Positions 7,566-13,583 of a DNA stretch of 13,583 nucleotides are shown piece by piece (position 1 is the first letter of the stretch; every line of letters starts with the position of its first letter). The stretch comes from Bacillota bacterium. GTDB taxonomy: Bacteria; Bacillota; Clostridia; Lachnospirales; Lachnospiraceae. A model generated the notes under the pieces. That model was not told the origin of the DNA. It saw only the letters and a program-made list of their open reading frames with translations, and did no database searches. The position numbers and the translations under genes are program-made. Location: assembly GCA_023434365.1 (NCBI GenBank), contig JAEYSV010000022.1:1-13583 (forward strand). Reading direction: 5' to 3'.

Positions 7566-7781
7566 TTGGGAGAGGATCTAGCGCAGGAGAGGCCCACAGT
7601 TATTATCACAGATAATTGGATGGAAGCGAAAGCTACCGCCCCACTCTACGAATGGAAGCCAAGAAGTCCAATAACTTTTACAACAGCTGTAATTCACTTT
7701 TATAGGAACCACCGTCAGGTGGAAGGAAAGAGGGTGATCAATGAAAGATTAGGAGAAGGAGGTGCCAGGGATGACAAATGA
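7566..7781 (+). CDS. Small hypothetical protein overlapping the SHOCT gene
   Basis: A 71-residue frame read from TTG, or 53 residues if started at ATG 7620. Neither start has a good ribosome binding site. The composition is protein-like, with APLYEWKPRSPITFTTAVIH and a basic tail VEGKRVINER, and the frame is open back to a stop at 7533. Its TGA (7779-7781) overlaps the start of the SHOCT gene by 11 bases, which suggests translational coupling in the recombinase operon. I recognise no family. It may be the 3' part of a gene whose 5' part decayed or shifted frame in the preceding region. Confidence 0.4.
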   Translation: MGEDLAQERPTVIITDNWMEAKATAPLYEWKPRSPITFTTAVIHFYRNHRQVEGKRVINERLGEGGARDDK

Positions 7782-7923
7782 GATGGAATATGCGAAGTGT
7801 ATCGCTGTGTTAAGAAAATTGTTTCGTATGGGAATGATTTCAGAGGCAGAATACACAACAGCGAGAAATCGATTGATGGACAGATTTCTGATTGTTGGAG
7901 AAAATAATCCAAAAATCGCGTAA
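7771..7923 (+). CDS. SHOCT-domain microprotein
   Basis: A 50-residue protein with an excellent ribosome binding site, AAGGAGGT at 7756-7763, seven bases before ATG 7771. Residues ~7-40 (YAKCIAVLRKLFRMGMISEA followed by EYTTARNRLMDRF) fit the SHOCT pattern: a helix, a Gly-(Leu/Met)-Ile-(Thr/Ser)-Glu-x-Glu turn, and a second helix. SHOCT modules are short oligomerisation or interaction units, and free-standing ones occur next to serine recombinases in clostridial integrative elements. The recombinase starts 120 bases downstream on the same strand, so the two are probably co-transcribed and the microprotein may modulate recombination. That role is inferred. Confidence 0.75.
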   Translation: MTNEMEYAKCIAVLRKLFRMGMISEAEYTTARNRLMDRFLIVGENNPKIA

Positions 7924-7974
7924 GAAATCAGTTTCTATATTCGTTCATAATTGAATACGAAGATAAAATGGCAG

Positions 7975-8014
7975 TATACAAAGAATTTATCATTTGTATG
8001 CTGCTATTTGTATA
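7975..8014 (+). repeat. Inverted repeat upstream of the recombinase
   Basis: TATACAAA (7975-7982) and TTTGTATA (8007-8014) are perfect inverted partners separated by 24 bases, and a third copy TTTGTAT lies at 7993-7999. The cluster ends 19 bases before the recombinase ribosome binding site, so it could be an operator or an mRNA structure controlling recombinase expression. In AT-rich DNA it could also be chance. Confidence 0.4.
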
Positions 8015-8043
8015 TAGACAAGAGAAAGAAATGGAGGAGTCAG

Positions 8044-9747
8044 ATGAAAGAAGTACAAGTATTAGAAGCAAGAAGAACAGCCCCAAATAGCAGGGGAAGA
8101 ACTAGAACAGAAGGTGGTGCAGTTGCTGTTGAACGCATTCGTGTAGCAGCTTATTGCAGAGTATCCACCGATGATGATGACCAGTTAGGGAGCTTCGAAT
8201 CCCAGAAGCTGTATTATGAAGAGAAGATTTTTGCAAACAGAGAATGGGTCAGTGCAGGTATCTTTGCAGATGAAGCTATCACAGGAACAAAAGTAGATAA
8301 GCGAGATGGTTTTCAGTCAATGATTCAGAGATGTAAGGATGGAGAAATTGATCTAATTCTTACTAAGTCCATTTCCAGATTTGCAAGAAACACGTTAGAC
8401 ACTTTACAATATGTACGAATGCTCAGGGAACGAAATATTGCCATTTTCTTTGAAAAGGAAAATATCAATACCTTAGATATGAATGGAGAATTGCTCCTGA
8501 CAATTATGAGCTCCCTGGCACAGCAGGAAGTGGAGTCCTTATCTGCAAATGTAAAGATGGGACTTAAGATGAAAATGAAGCGTGGAGAAATGATTGGTTT
8601 CAATGGATGCCTTGGGTATGATTATAATCCCGATGATAAAACTCTTTCTGTTAATGAAGAGGAAGCAGATATTGTTCGATTTATTTATGACATGTATATA
8701 CAGGGGTATGGAACTACTACGATTGCAAAGCGCCTGATTGAACTTGGAAAAAAGAACAAAAAGGGCGAAGTCAGCTGGCATACCCATGGTGTTATGGGAA
8801 TCATTAAGAATGAAAAGTATAAGGGAGATATTCTTCTCGGAAAGACATTTACCACAGACCCGATTTCCAAACGAAGACTTGCCAACATGGGAGAAGAAGA
8901 TCAGTTTTATATCCGTGATCATCACGAAGCCATTGTGTCCAGAGAAATTTGGGATGAGGCAGAACAGATTCGATTAAAGCGATCTGTTAATAAAGTAGTG
9001 GAGACTACAGGCAATCGGGAACGCTACACCAGACAATATGCTTTTAGCAGTATGTGTGAATGTGCCTTTTGCGGAGATAAGTTGACCAGAAGAACGTTAC
9101 ACAGTAGTTCCAAATATGAGAAACCAGTCTGGAAATGCATGAATGCCACAAAGCATGGAATCAGCAATTGCCCAAACTGTAAGTCCATAGATGAGAACAT
9201 TTTAGAAGGAGCATTTATAGAAGCATTTTCTTTACTAGCTGGTAATTTTGATGATGTGCTGGATGTTGTTATGAATTATGTGGAAGAAACCGCGAATAAT
9301 GATGAGGATATCCGAAAGTTAAAGCAGATAGAGAAAGATATTTCTGCCCTAGAAGCAAGAAAAAGCAGAATGACAGATATGCTCATCGATGGTACAATTA
9401 CAAAAGAGGCTTACGATGATAAATTAACAGAAGTAATGAGAAAGCTCCATATTTGTAAGGAAAAGAAGCTTTTATTACAGGAAAGTATCAGTAAGCAGAA
9501 AGATGTTGGCAAGCGAATGTCAGACCTTCGTGAGACACTGAAGCAAGAAGATATCCTTGATGAATTTGACCGGGTGGTATTTGAAAGTATCATCGACAAG
9601 GTTTACGTCGGTGGGTACGATGAAGATGGAAATCCGGATCCGTATAAGCTGACTTTTGTATTAAAGGGCAATCAAAGCAGTACGATTCCTAATGCAAAGG
9701 AGAGCATGAAGGCTAAGAATTCAATGAAAGGAATAAAGGTGTCATAA
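8044..9747 (+). CDS. Large serine recombinase (integrase of the element)
   Basis: A 567-residue recombinase. The start is ATG 8044, with GGAGG at 8033-8037; an open frame continues upstream to 7951 but has no comparable site. The resolvase domain begins with IRVAAYCRVSTDDD (32-45), where Ser41 is the nucleophile, followed by SISRFARNTLDT (109-120) with catalytic arginines and the long helix ending near 180. The recombinase domain covers ~185-330 (GYDYNPDDKTL, YGTTTIAKRL, IIKNEKYKGD). A zinc ribbon follows: CECAFCG (338-344), Cys365, Cys376 and Cys379. Residues ~420-500 form the coiled coil that controls integration versus excision. Length and order are normal and nothing is damaged. Immediately downstream the DNA becomes rlmD, so this enzyme probably inserted the element there. 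Confidence 0.95.
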   Translation: MKEVQVLEARRTAPNSRGRTRTEGGAVAVERIRVAAYCRVSTDDDDQLGSFESQKLYYEEKIFANREWVSAGIFADEAITGTKVDKRDGFQSMIQRCKDGEIDLILTKSISRFARNTLDTLQYVRMLRERNIAIFFEKENINTLDMNGELLLTIMSSLAQQEVESLSANVKMGLKMKMKRGEMIGFNGCLGYDYNPDDKTLSVNEEEADIVRFIYDMYIQGYGTTTIAKRLIELGKKNKKGEVSWHTHGVMGIIKNEKYKGDILLGKTFTTDPISKRRLANMGEEDQFYIRDHHEAIVSREIWDEAEQIRLKRSVNKVVETTGNRERYTRQYAFSSMCECAFCGDKLTRRTLHSSSKYEKPVWKCMNATKHGISNCPNCKSIDENILEGAFIEAFSLLAGNFDDVLDVVMNYVEETANNDEDIRKLKQIEKDISALEARKSRMTDMLIDGTITKEAYDDKLTEVMRKLHICKEKKLLLQESISKQKDVGKRMSDLRETLKQEDILDEFDRVVFESIIDKVYVGGYDEDGNPDPYKLTFVLKGNQSSTIPNAKESMKAKNSMKGIKVS

Positions 9748-9748
9748 G

Positions 9749-9880
9749 ATGAAGAAACAGCTGGCAGAAGTTGTTGATGGGACTGAATTCAAAGAAACTA
9801 TTGAGCAGGAAATTTTGTACTCATGCGAGAATAACGGGGCGAACGATTTGTGTTCAACAAAGAATAACGACACATGTTGA
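9749..9880 (+). CDS. Small open frame crossing the element junction
   Basis: A 43-residue frame from ATG 9749, one base after the recombinase stop, starting MKKQLAEVVDGTEF and stopping at TGA 9878-9880. It begins in element DNA and its last three codons and stop lie in rlmD sequence in another frame, so integration created this end. A start this close to the recombinase looks like a coupled second gene, possibly one with a different C-terminus when the element is circular. I do not recognise the product. Confidence 0.4.
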   Translation: MKKQLAEVVDGTEFKETIEQEILYSCENNGANDLCSTKNNDTC

Positions 9881-9890
9881 GACCGTGGTT
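9866..9890 (+). other. Putative attachment-site junction in rlmD
   Basis: Homology to RlmD starts at about 9870, where ACACATGTTGAG encodes THVE, and continues without a break to the rlmD stop. Upstream sequence is element DNA. Serine-integrase elements of streptococci are known to insert in the 3' part of the rum (rlmD) gene at the equivalent His-Val-Glu codons. The exact crossover dinucleotide cannot be set without the other junction or an empty site. Confidence 0.7.
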
Positions 9891-10184
9891 CTTTTGTCCC
9901 AACAAAAACCTAGCGATCGAATTGAAGTAGATTTGGACTTGGACGAGCTGGATGTGACAAGTGTGGAGGTGAAAGCTACTTATTCTGAGATTAAGGATTA
10001 TGTGTTGAAAGAGCATGGATTGAAGGTTACTAATCTTTATATTTCACAGATAAAAAGAAAATGTGGGTTAGAGGTTGGGGAGAATTACAATCTTGCGAAG
10101 TCAGAAGATGCTAAGCAACCGAATTGTCCGGAAGAGAAAGAAAAGGCGATTGTGGATGCGTTGAAGCATTTTGGGATGATTTAG
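9870..10184 (+). pseudogene. rlmD: 3' fragment of rlmD (23S rRNA uracil-5-methyltransferase)
   Basis: The last 104 codons of RlmD/RumA in its clostridial form with the C-terminal extension: THVETVVLLS, then IEVDLDLDELDVTSVE, YSEIKDYVLKEHGLKV, LYISQIKRKCGLE and the terminal DAKQPNCPEEKEKAIVDAL. RlmD methylates U1939 of 23S rRNA; the catalytic domain ends just before the His-Val-Glu segment, so the catalytic half should remain on the far side of the element. The frame continues upstream to an ATG at 9771, but that part is element DNA with no rlmD similarity. This fragment is therefore a separated tail, not a gene. The left half of the target gene is outside the window, where it may have gained a new 3' end. 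Confidence 0.85.
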
Positions 10185-10572
10185 GCTTCGTTGGGAGGTA
10201 TTATATAAAGAATGTCATTAACTTAAGGGTTAAAGGAACTTGAAGCTCATTTCTTTATGGTTCTTGTTTTTGGGTTTGTTAATATGGGAATTGTGAAAAA
10301 GGGAGAAAATTTTGGCTGAGAAAGAAAGTTAAACACCGAGGGTTTAGTAGTAAATGCTGCATGATATTTAAGTATTATGATACTTATAAAGAGGAAAAAT
10401 TAATGGATTAGGAAAAGGAATAGTGAATATTATGGCAGGATTATTTGGAAGATTATTTTATTTTAATCATGATGAAAAATGGATATATTAGAAAAAGTAG
10501 CAGAGTTTACAACATTTGCAAGTATTATGAGTGACGTTGTAAAAACAGACAGAGTTAAAGCAGTTGAAACAA
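10185..10572. other. Intergenic region after rlmD, no intact gene
   Basis: About 390 bases without a convincing gene. A perfect 7-bp palindrome TAAGTAT-TATG-ATACTTA lies at 10369-10386. Two short plus-strand frames are present: one includes MAGLFGRLFYF (ATG 10432) and stops at 10491; another starts at ATG 10479 (MDILEKVAEFTTFASI) and stops at 10586 inside the insertion-sequence remnant. They may be pieces of a small gene cut by the insertion. No clear terminator with a T-run was found for rlmD. Confidence 0.35.
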
Positions 10573-11043
10573 CGCTATACCTATAATGGCAAGCAATACT
10601 AAATTCCGGAACTAAAGAAATTTGTGAGTTTTGAAGGTGCCAGAAATATCTTTGGTTCACTGGTGGTAACCACTAAAACAGGAATTCCTTTTAAGGTTGT
10701 ATTTGTACGAAACCGCATTAGGAAAAGTAAGTGTTTGTATGTCTTGTGCACTGATATTTCACTGGAAGATGCAGAAATCGTACGGATTTATGGGAATAGA
10801 TGGTCGATCGAATGTTTTTTTAATCATCTAAATCCTTTTTGTAGTTAGACACTGAGCTTCAGAGCCATAATTATGGGGCAATGGTAAACCTTACTACCAT
10901 TGTATTCTCAAGATATATCGTTCTGGAGTGAATTCGTCGTAATTATAACGATCAGAAAACGTATGGCGAATTATTTTTTCATGTTCTACGAAGATATTCA
11001 GGACATGGATTTATCCAATGCTCTTCAAAGCCTGATGGCTCTT
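10573..11043 (+). pseudogene. Decayed IS4-type transposase fragment
   Basis: Pieces of the C-terminal half of a DDE transposase in different frames. From 10573, RYTYNGKQY, then a TAA at 10600, IPELKKFVSFEGARNIFGSL, VVTTKTGIPFKVVFVRNR, and DAEIVRIYGNRWSIECFF, which holds the Y-x2-R-x3-E (YREK-type) signature of IS4-type enzymes. A frameshift near 10817-10823 moves to SSKSFL, TAG 10842, LDTELQSHNYGAMVNLTTIVF and TGA 10929. A second shift near 10975-10981 leads to MFYEDIQDMDLSNALQSLMAL. At least three stops and two frameshifts are visible, and the N-terminal half with the first catalytic Asp residues is absent, so it is long dead. Terminal inverted repeats were not found. Confidence 0.85.
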
Positions 11044-11229
11044 GATTGGCGGCTTTTCGTTTTTATAATGCTTATGTCATACAAGAATTTAAAAAACTTA
11101 ACGGCAAGTTGCACAAGCTATTATTTTTATAAAATACTGCCTATTGGATAATTCTGGATTCATATGGTCTACGGAGCGTGGATTATATTTTGAGATACAT
11201 TGTTTTATACTAAAGTCGAGGTGAAAACA

Positions 11230-11508
11230 ATGGATATAAAAAGGAAAAAAGAGCTTTTAGAAGCCTATAAAAACAGACATCCTGAAATGGGCGTAATATC
11301 TTACCGTTGTAGAGAAACTGGCGAGGTATTATTGGGTATTTCCAAAGATACAAAATCAGACTTTAACAGCACTAATATGAAATTGGCAGCCAACTGGCAT
11401 CCTAATAAACGATTACAGGAACTCTGGAACAAATATGGCTCTGAAGGATTTGAACTATCAGTTATTAAAGTGTTAAAGTATGATGACAGAACAAAGTCCA
11501 ACTTGTAG
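11230..11508 (+). CDS. GIY-YIG nuclease family protein, probably C-terminally shortened
   Basis: A 92-residue protein. The start is ATG 11230 with GAGGTG six bases upstream; an earlier in-frame codon at 11200 has no such site. MGVISYRCRETGEVLLGISKD (from residue 20) fits the degenerate GIY-YIG core of a small clostridial family, followed by the conserved HPNKRLQELWNKYG (57-70) and GFELSVIKVLKYDD (73-86). Members I recall continue another ~20 residues with a Leu-rich helix, whereas here the frame stops after RTKSNL, so the tail seems lost or replaced. The GIY-YIG signature lacks the usual second tyrosine, so nuclease activity is uncertain. The function of the family is not known to me. It lies between the transposase remnant and the mef unit. 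Confidence 0.75.
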   Translation: MDIKRKKELLEAYKNRHPEMGVISYRCRETGEVLLGISKDTKSDFNSTNMKLAANWHPNKRLQELWNKYGSEGFELSVIKVLKYDDRTKSNL

Positions 11509-11658
11509 GTTTCCTATAACTACCGGTGGCAAACTATTTGTTTATTGTATTAAGCATGGCTTATCGGTATATTCAGGTAATCTATAATTAAATCAATATT
11601 ATCTTACTGGGATGTATATGTTTGTTGTACTGTCAGTGGCTTTTTTCAATTTTAAACG
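11509..11658. other. Short non-coding stretch before the mef promoter
   Basis: No gene is seen. It ends with CAGTGGCTTTTTT near 11634-11646, which looks like the right arm and T-run of a terminator, but I find no matching left arm. Confidence 0.3.
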
Positions 11659-11687
11659 TTGTTTAAAACAACTTATTGTGTTAAAAT
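11659..11687 (+). promoter_or_regulatory. Promoter of the mef leader and mef(A)
   Basis: A -35 TTGTTT (11659-11664), a 17-base spacer and a -10 TAAAAT (11682-11687). Transcription would start near 11694, upstream of the leader peptide's ribosome binding site AGGAGG (11711-11716). Confidence 0.65.
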
Positions 11688-11726
11688 ATATGTGATACAA
11701 ATAAGAGTTTAGGAGGAACCGAAACT

Positions 11727-11753
11727 ATGACAGCCTCAATGCGTTTAAGATAA
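11727..11753 (+). CDS. mefAL: mef leader peptide MTASMRLR
   Basis: An eight-codon frame, MTASMRLR, with AGGAGG 10 bases upstream. The peptide matches the leader reported for mef/mel elements, where a macrolide-bound ribosome stalls on it and prevents formation of a downstream terminator so that mef is induced. The hairpin that follows fits this. The call is based on remembered identity of the peptide plus its position. Confidence 0.85.
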   Translation: MTASMRLR

Positions 11754-11762
11754 GCTGGCAAT

Positions 11763-11801
11763 AAAAAAAGCAGAATCTATCCCCGATGATAGGCTTTTTT
11801 G
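11763..11801 (+). terminator. Attenuator hairpin after the leader peptide
   Basis: AAAAAAAGC (11763-11771) can pair with GCTTTTTT (11793-11800), and CTATC (11777-11781) with GATAG (11788-11792). The result is a two-part stem ending in a T-run, ten bases after the leader stop. This is an intrinsic terminator in the right place to attenuate mef(A). Confidence 0.8.
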
Positions 11802-11912
11802 TTGTGTTATTTATACGATATTGAGCATTCATTAGTTACGGTGAAAGATAAACTATTTAACTATACCTTTATTTAACTATGTCTTTAATATGAATGTTTC
11901 CAAATTGTATGT

Positions 11913-11956
11913 ATGCAGACCAAAAGCCACATTGTGGATTTAGGCCTGCATTTTTT
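11913..11956 (+). terminator. Second hairpin with T-run before mef(A)
   Basis: ATGCAGACC (11913-11921) pairs with GGCCTGCAT (11943-11951) with one mismatch, enclosing a nested CCAC/GTGG hairpin and running into six Ts (11951-11956). It is a second candidate terminator about 65 bases before the mef(A) start. Confidence 0.6.
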
Positions 11957-12019
11957 ATTGCCTAGAATGCTATTCAAAATAGAAATTCAAGCAAAAATAT
12001 ATTGCAGGAGATAATATAA

Positions 12020-13237
12020 ATGAAAAAATACAACAATTGGAAACTTAAGTTTTATACAATATGGGCAGGGCAAGCAGTATCATTAATCACTAGTGCCATC
12101 CTGCAAATGGCGATTATTTTTTACCTTACAGAAAAAACAGGATCTGCGATGGTCTTGTCTATGGCTTCACTTGTAGGTTTTTTACCCTATGCGGTCTTTG
12201 GACCAGCCATTGGTGTATTAGTGGATCGTCATGATAGGAAGAAGATAATGATTGGTGCTGATTTAATTATCGCAGCAGCTGGGGCCGTGCTAGCTATTGT
12301 TGCATTGTATATGGAGTTACCTATCTGGATGGTTATGGTAGTATTGTTCATCCGTAGCATTGGAACAGCTTTTCATACCCCGGCTCTCAATGCGGTTACT
12401 CCACTTTTAGTACCAGAAGAACAGCTTACGAAATGTGCAGGCTATAGTCAGTCTTTGCAGTCTATAAGCTATATTGTTAGTCCGGCGGTTGCAGCACTCT
12501 TATACTCCGTTTGGGAACTAAATGCTATTATTGCCATCGATGTATTGGGGGCTGTGATTGCATCTATTACGGTAGCAATTGTACGTATTCCTAAGCTAGG
12601 TGATCAAGTGCAAAGTTTGAAACCAAATTTCATAAGAGAAATGAAAGAAGGAATGGCTGTACTACGGCAAAATAAAGGATTATTTGCTTTATTACTCGTT
12701 GGAACATTATATATGTTTGTTTATATGCCCATAAATGCATTATATCCTTTAATCACTATGGAATATTTTAATGGTACACCGATGCATATTTCTATTACGG
12801 AGATTGCTTATGCCTCTGGTATGTTGATAGGGGGTCTATTATTAGGGTTATTTGGGAATTACCAAAAGCGAATCTTATTAATAACGGCATCCATTTTTAT
12901 GATGGGGATAAGCTTAACCATTTCAGGATTACTTCCTCAAAGTGGATTTTTCATATTTGTAGTCTGCTGTGCAATAATGGGGCTTTCGGTTCCGTTTTAC
13001 AGCGGTGTGCAAACAGCTCTTTTTCAGGAGAAAATTAAGCCTGAATATTTAGGACGTGTATTTTCTTTAACTGGAAGTATCATGTCTCTTGCTATGCCAA
13101 TTGGGTTAATTCTTTCTGGATTCTTTGCTGATAGAATCGATGTAAATCATTGGTTTTTACTATCAGGTATTTTAATTATTTGCATTGCAATAGTTTGCCC
13201 AATGATAACTGAGATTAGAAAATTAGATGCAAAATAA
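12020..13237 (+). CDS. mef(A): Mef(A)-type macrolide efflux transporter
   Basis: A 405-residue major facilitator pump that exports 14- and 15-membered macrolides by proton antiport. The length equals that of Mef(A)/Mef(E), and the sequence follows Mef(A) almost throughout from memory, with scattered differences (for example MKKYNNW at the start and a C-terminal LDAK). Twelve hydrophobic segments are apparent, with the MFS motif A GVLVDRHDRKK (65-75) between segments 2 and 3. ATG 12020 has AGGAG at 12006-12010. It is probably induced through the leader peptide and hairpins upstream. In most mef elements an ABC-F gene, msr(D), follows; here the next sequence is a broken nucleotidyltransferase instead. 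Whether it is best named mef(A), mef(E) or another allele needs an identity calculation. Confidence 0.93.
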   Translation: MKKYNNWKLKFYTIWAGQAVSLITSAILQMAIIFYLTEKTGSAMVLSMASLVGFLPYAVFGPAIGVLVDRHDRKKIMIGADLIIAAAGAVLAIVALYMELPIWMVMVVLFIRSIGTAFHTPALNAVTPLLVPEEQLTKCAGYSQSLQSISYIVSPAVAALLYSVWELNAIIAIDVLGAVIASITVAIVRIPKLGDQVQSLKPNFIREMKEGMAVLRQNKGLFALLLVGTLYMFVYMPINALYPLITMEYFNGTPMHISITEIAYASGMLIGGLLLGLFGNYQKRILLITASIFMMGISLTISGLLPQSGFFIFVVCCAIMGLSVPFYSGVQTALFQEKIKPEYLGRVFSLTGSIMSLAMPIGLILSGFFADRIDVNHWFLLSGILIICIAIVCPMITEIRKLDAK

Positions 13238-13255
13238 AATAAAGGGCGTGTTCGT

Positions 13256-13583
13256 ATGATAGATAATATTATTCAATCAGTGACAGAAAAATTATCCTCT
13301 TTGCCTTATATAGAAACATAAATGCTATTAGACCACTTGAAGTTACGGTCATAAATCAAAAGGATGTTGTCCCTTGGAAATTTCCTCCTAAACATGAATT
13401 TATGTATGGTGAGTGGCTAAGGGAGCAGTTTGATAAGGGAGCAATTCCTGAGCCAACTTATGATCCCGATTTAGCAATTCTTTTATCTCAATTAAGAGAA
13501 AATAGTATTAACCTTTTCGGACCAGAGGCAACAGAAGTGATTGAGCCTGTACCAATGACAGATATTCGAAGGGCGATTAAAGA
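13256..13583 (+). pseudogene. Broken chimera: nucleotidyltransferase start joined to ANT(9)-type 3' part
   Basis: From ATG 13256 the frame reads MIDNIIQSVTEKLSSLPYIE, like the N-terminus of a small nucleotidyltransferase, and stops at TAA 13319-13321. From about 13315, in another frame, the sequence encodes the distal part of an ANT(9)/Aad9-type spectinomycin adenylyltransferase: NAIRPLEVTVIN, WKFPPKHEFMYGEWLREQF, YDPDLAILLSQLRENSINLF and MTDIRRAIK, still open at the window edge. The N-terminal GS-x-DxD metal-binding motif of either enzyme is absent, so the product cannot be active as seen. The likeliest origin is a deletion joining two nucleotidyltransferase genes at a short match near 13313-13317. 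The N-terminal identification is from memory; the ANT(9) part is more certain. Confidence 0.72.

Noticed and set aside
7940..7961. Dyad TTCGT...ACGAA between SHOCT and recombinase genes
   Set aside because: Only five base pairs match, with a 12-base loop; this is expected by chance in such AT-rich DNA.
7951..8043. Upstream extension of the recombinase to ATG-like codon 7951
   Set aside because: The extra 31 residues do not resemble the family N-terminus and lack a ribosome binding site, whereas ATG 8044 has GGAGG six bases upstream.
8325..8925. Antisense open frames of 92 and 128 codons within the recombinase
   Set aside because: They are opposite a clearly coding serine recombinase and show no domain or start signal.
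9771..9869. Reading the rlmD tail as a 137-residue gene from 9771
   Set aside because: The first 33 codons are element DNA with no RlmD similarity and no ribosome binding site; they are open only by chance.
1..13583. CRISPR array, tRNA or rRNA genes
   Set aside because: I saw no regularly spaced repeats and recognised no tRNA or rRNA sequence when reading the window by eye.

Overview
The window looks like an accessory region of a low-GC Gram-positive anaerobe, most likely a Clostridia/Lachnospiraceae-type gut bacterium. The support is AT-rich DNA, strong GGAGG-type ribosome binding sites combined with GTG and TTG starts, the C-terminal tail of a clostridial-type 23S rRNA uracil methyltransferase (RlmD/RumA), a large serine recombinase preceded by a SHOCT protein, and a Mef(A)-type macrolide pump. 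The assignment comes from recognised sequences and was not checked by a database search.

Bases 1-4895 hold five tightly packed plus-strand genes that read as one defence operon. They are the 3' end of an RloA/AAA15-type ATPase, an RloB-like Toprim-fold protein, a protein with a CoiA-like nuclease domain and a long coiled coil, a SIR2-family NADase, and a HerA/FtsK-type hexameric ATPase. SIR2 plus HerA is a known anti-phage pair (Nezha/SIR2-HerA), and RloA/RloB is a known restriction-linked pair. The CoiA-like coiled-coil gene between the pairs is not a standard part of either and is the best candidate here for something undescribed. The operon ends at a symmetric hairpin shared with a convergent minus-strand gene (4931-7240) for a STAND NTPase (NB-ARC plus TPR), which starts at TTG and has an 11-bp tandem repeat in front of it.

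Bases about 7241-9870 form the integration module: a poorly resolved region with remnant reading frames, a SHOCT microprotein, and a 567-residue large serine recombinase. Just past the recombinase the sequence changes abruptly at about 9870 into the last ~104 codons of rlmD. This marks one end of an integrative element inserted in rlmD; the defence genes are its cargo, and the other end lies outside the window to the left.

Bases 10185-13583 are chromosomal or second-element DNA beyond that junction. They contain a heavily decayed IS4-type transposase (stops and frameshifts), a short and probably C-terminally clipped GIY-YIG protein, and a macrolide resistance unit. The unit has a promoter, the 8-residue leader peptide MTASMRLR, an attenuator hairpin, a second hairpin and mef(A). 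The usual msr(D) partner does not directly follow mef(A). In its place is a broken chimera joining the start of one nucleotidyltransferase gene to the distal part of an ANT(9)-type spectinomycin adenylyltransferase, running off the right edge.
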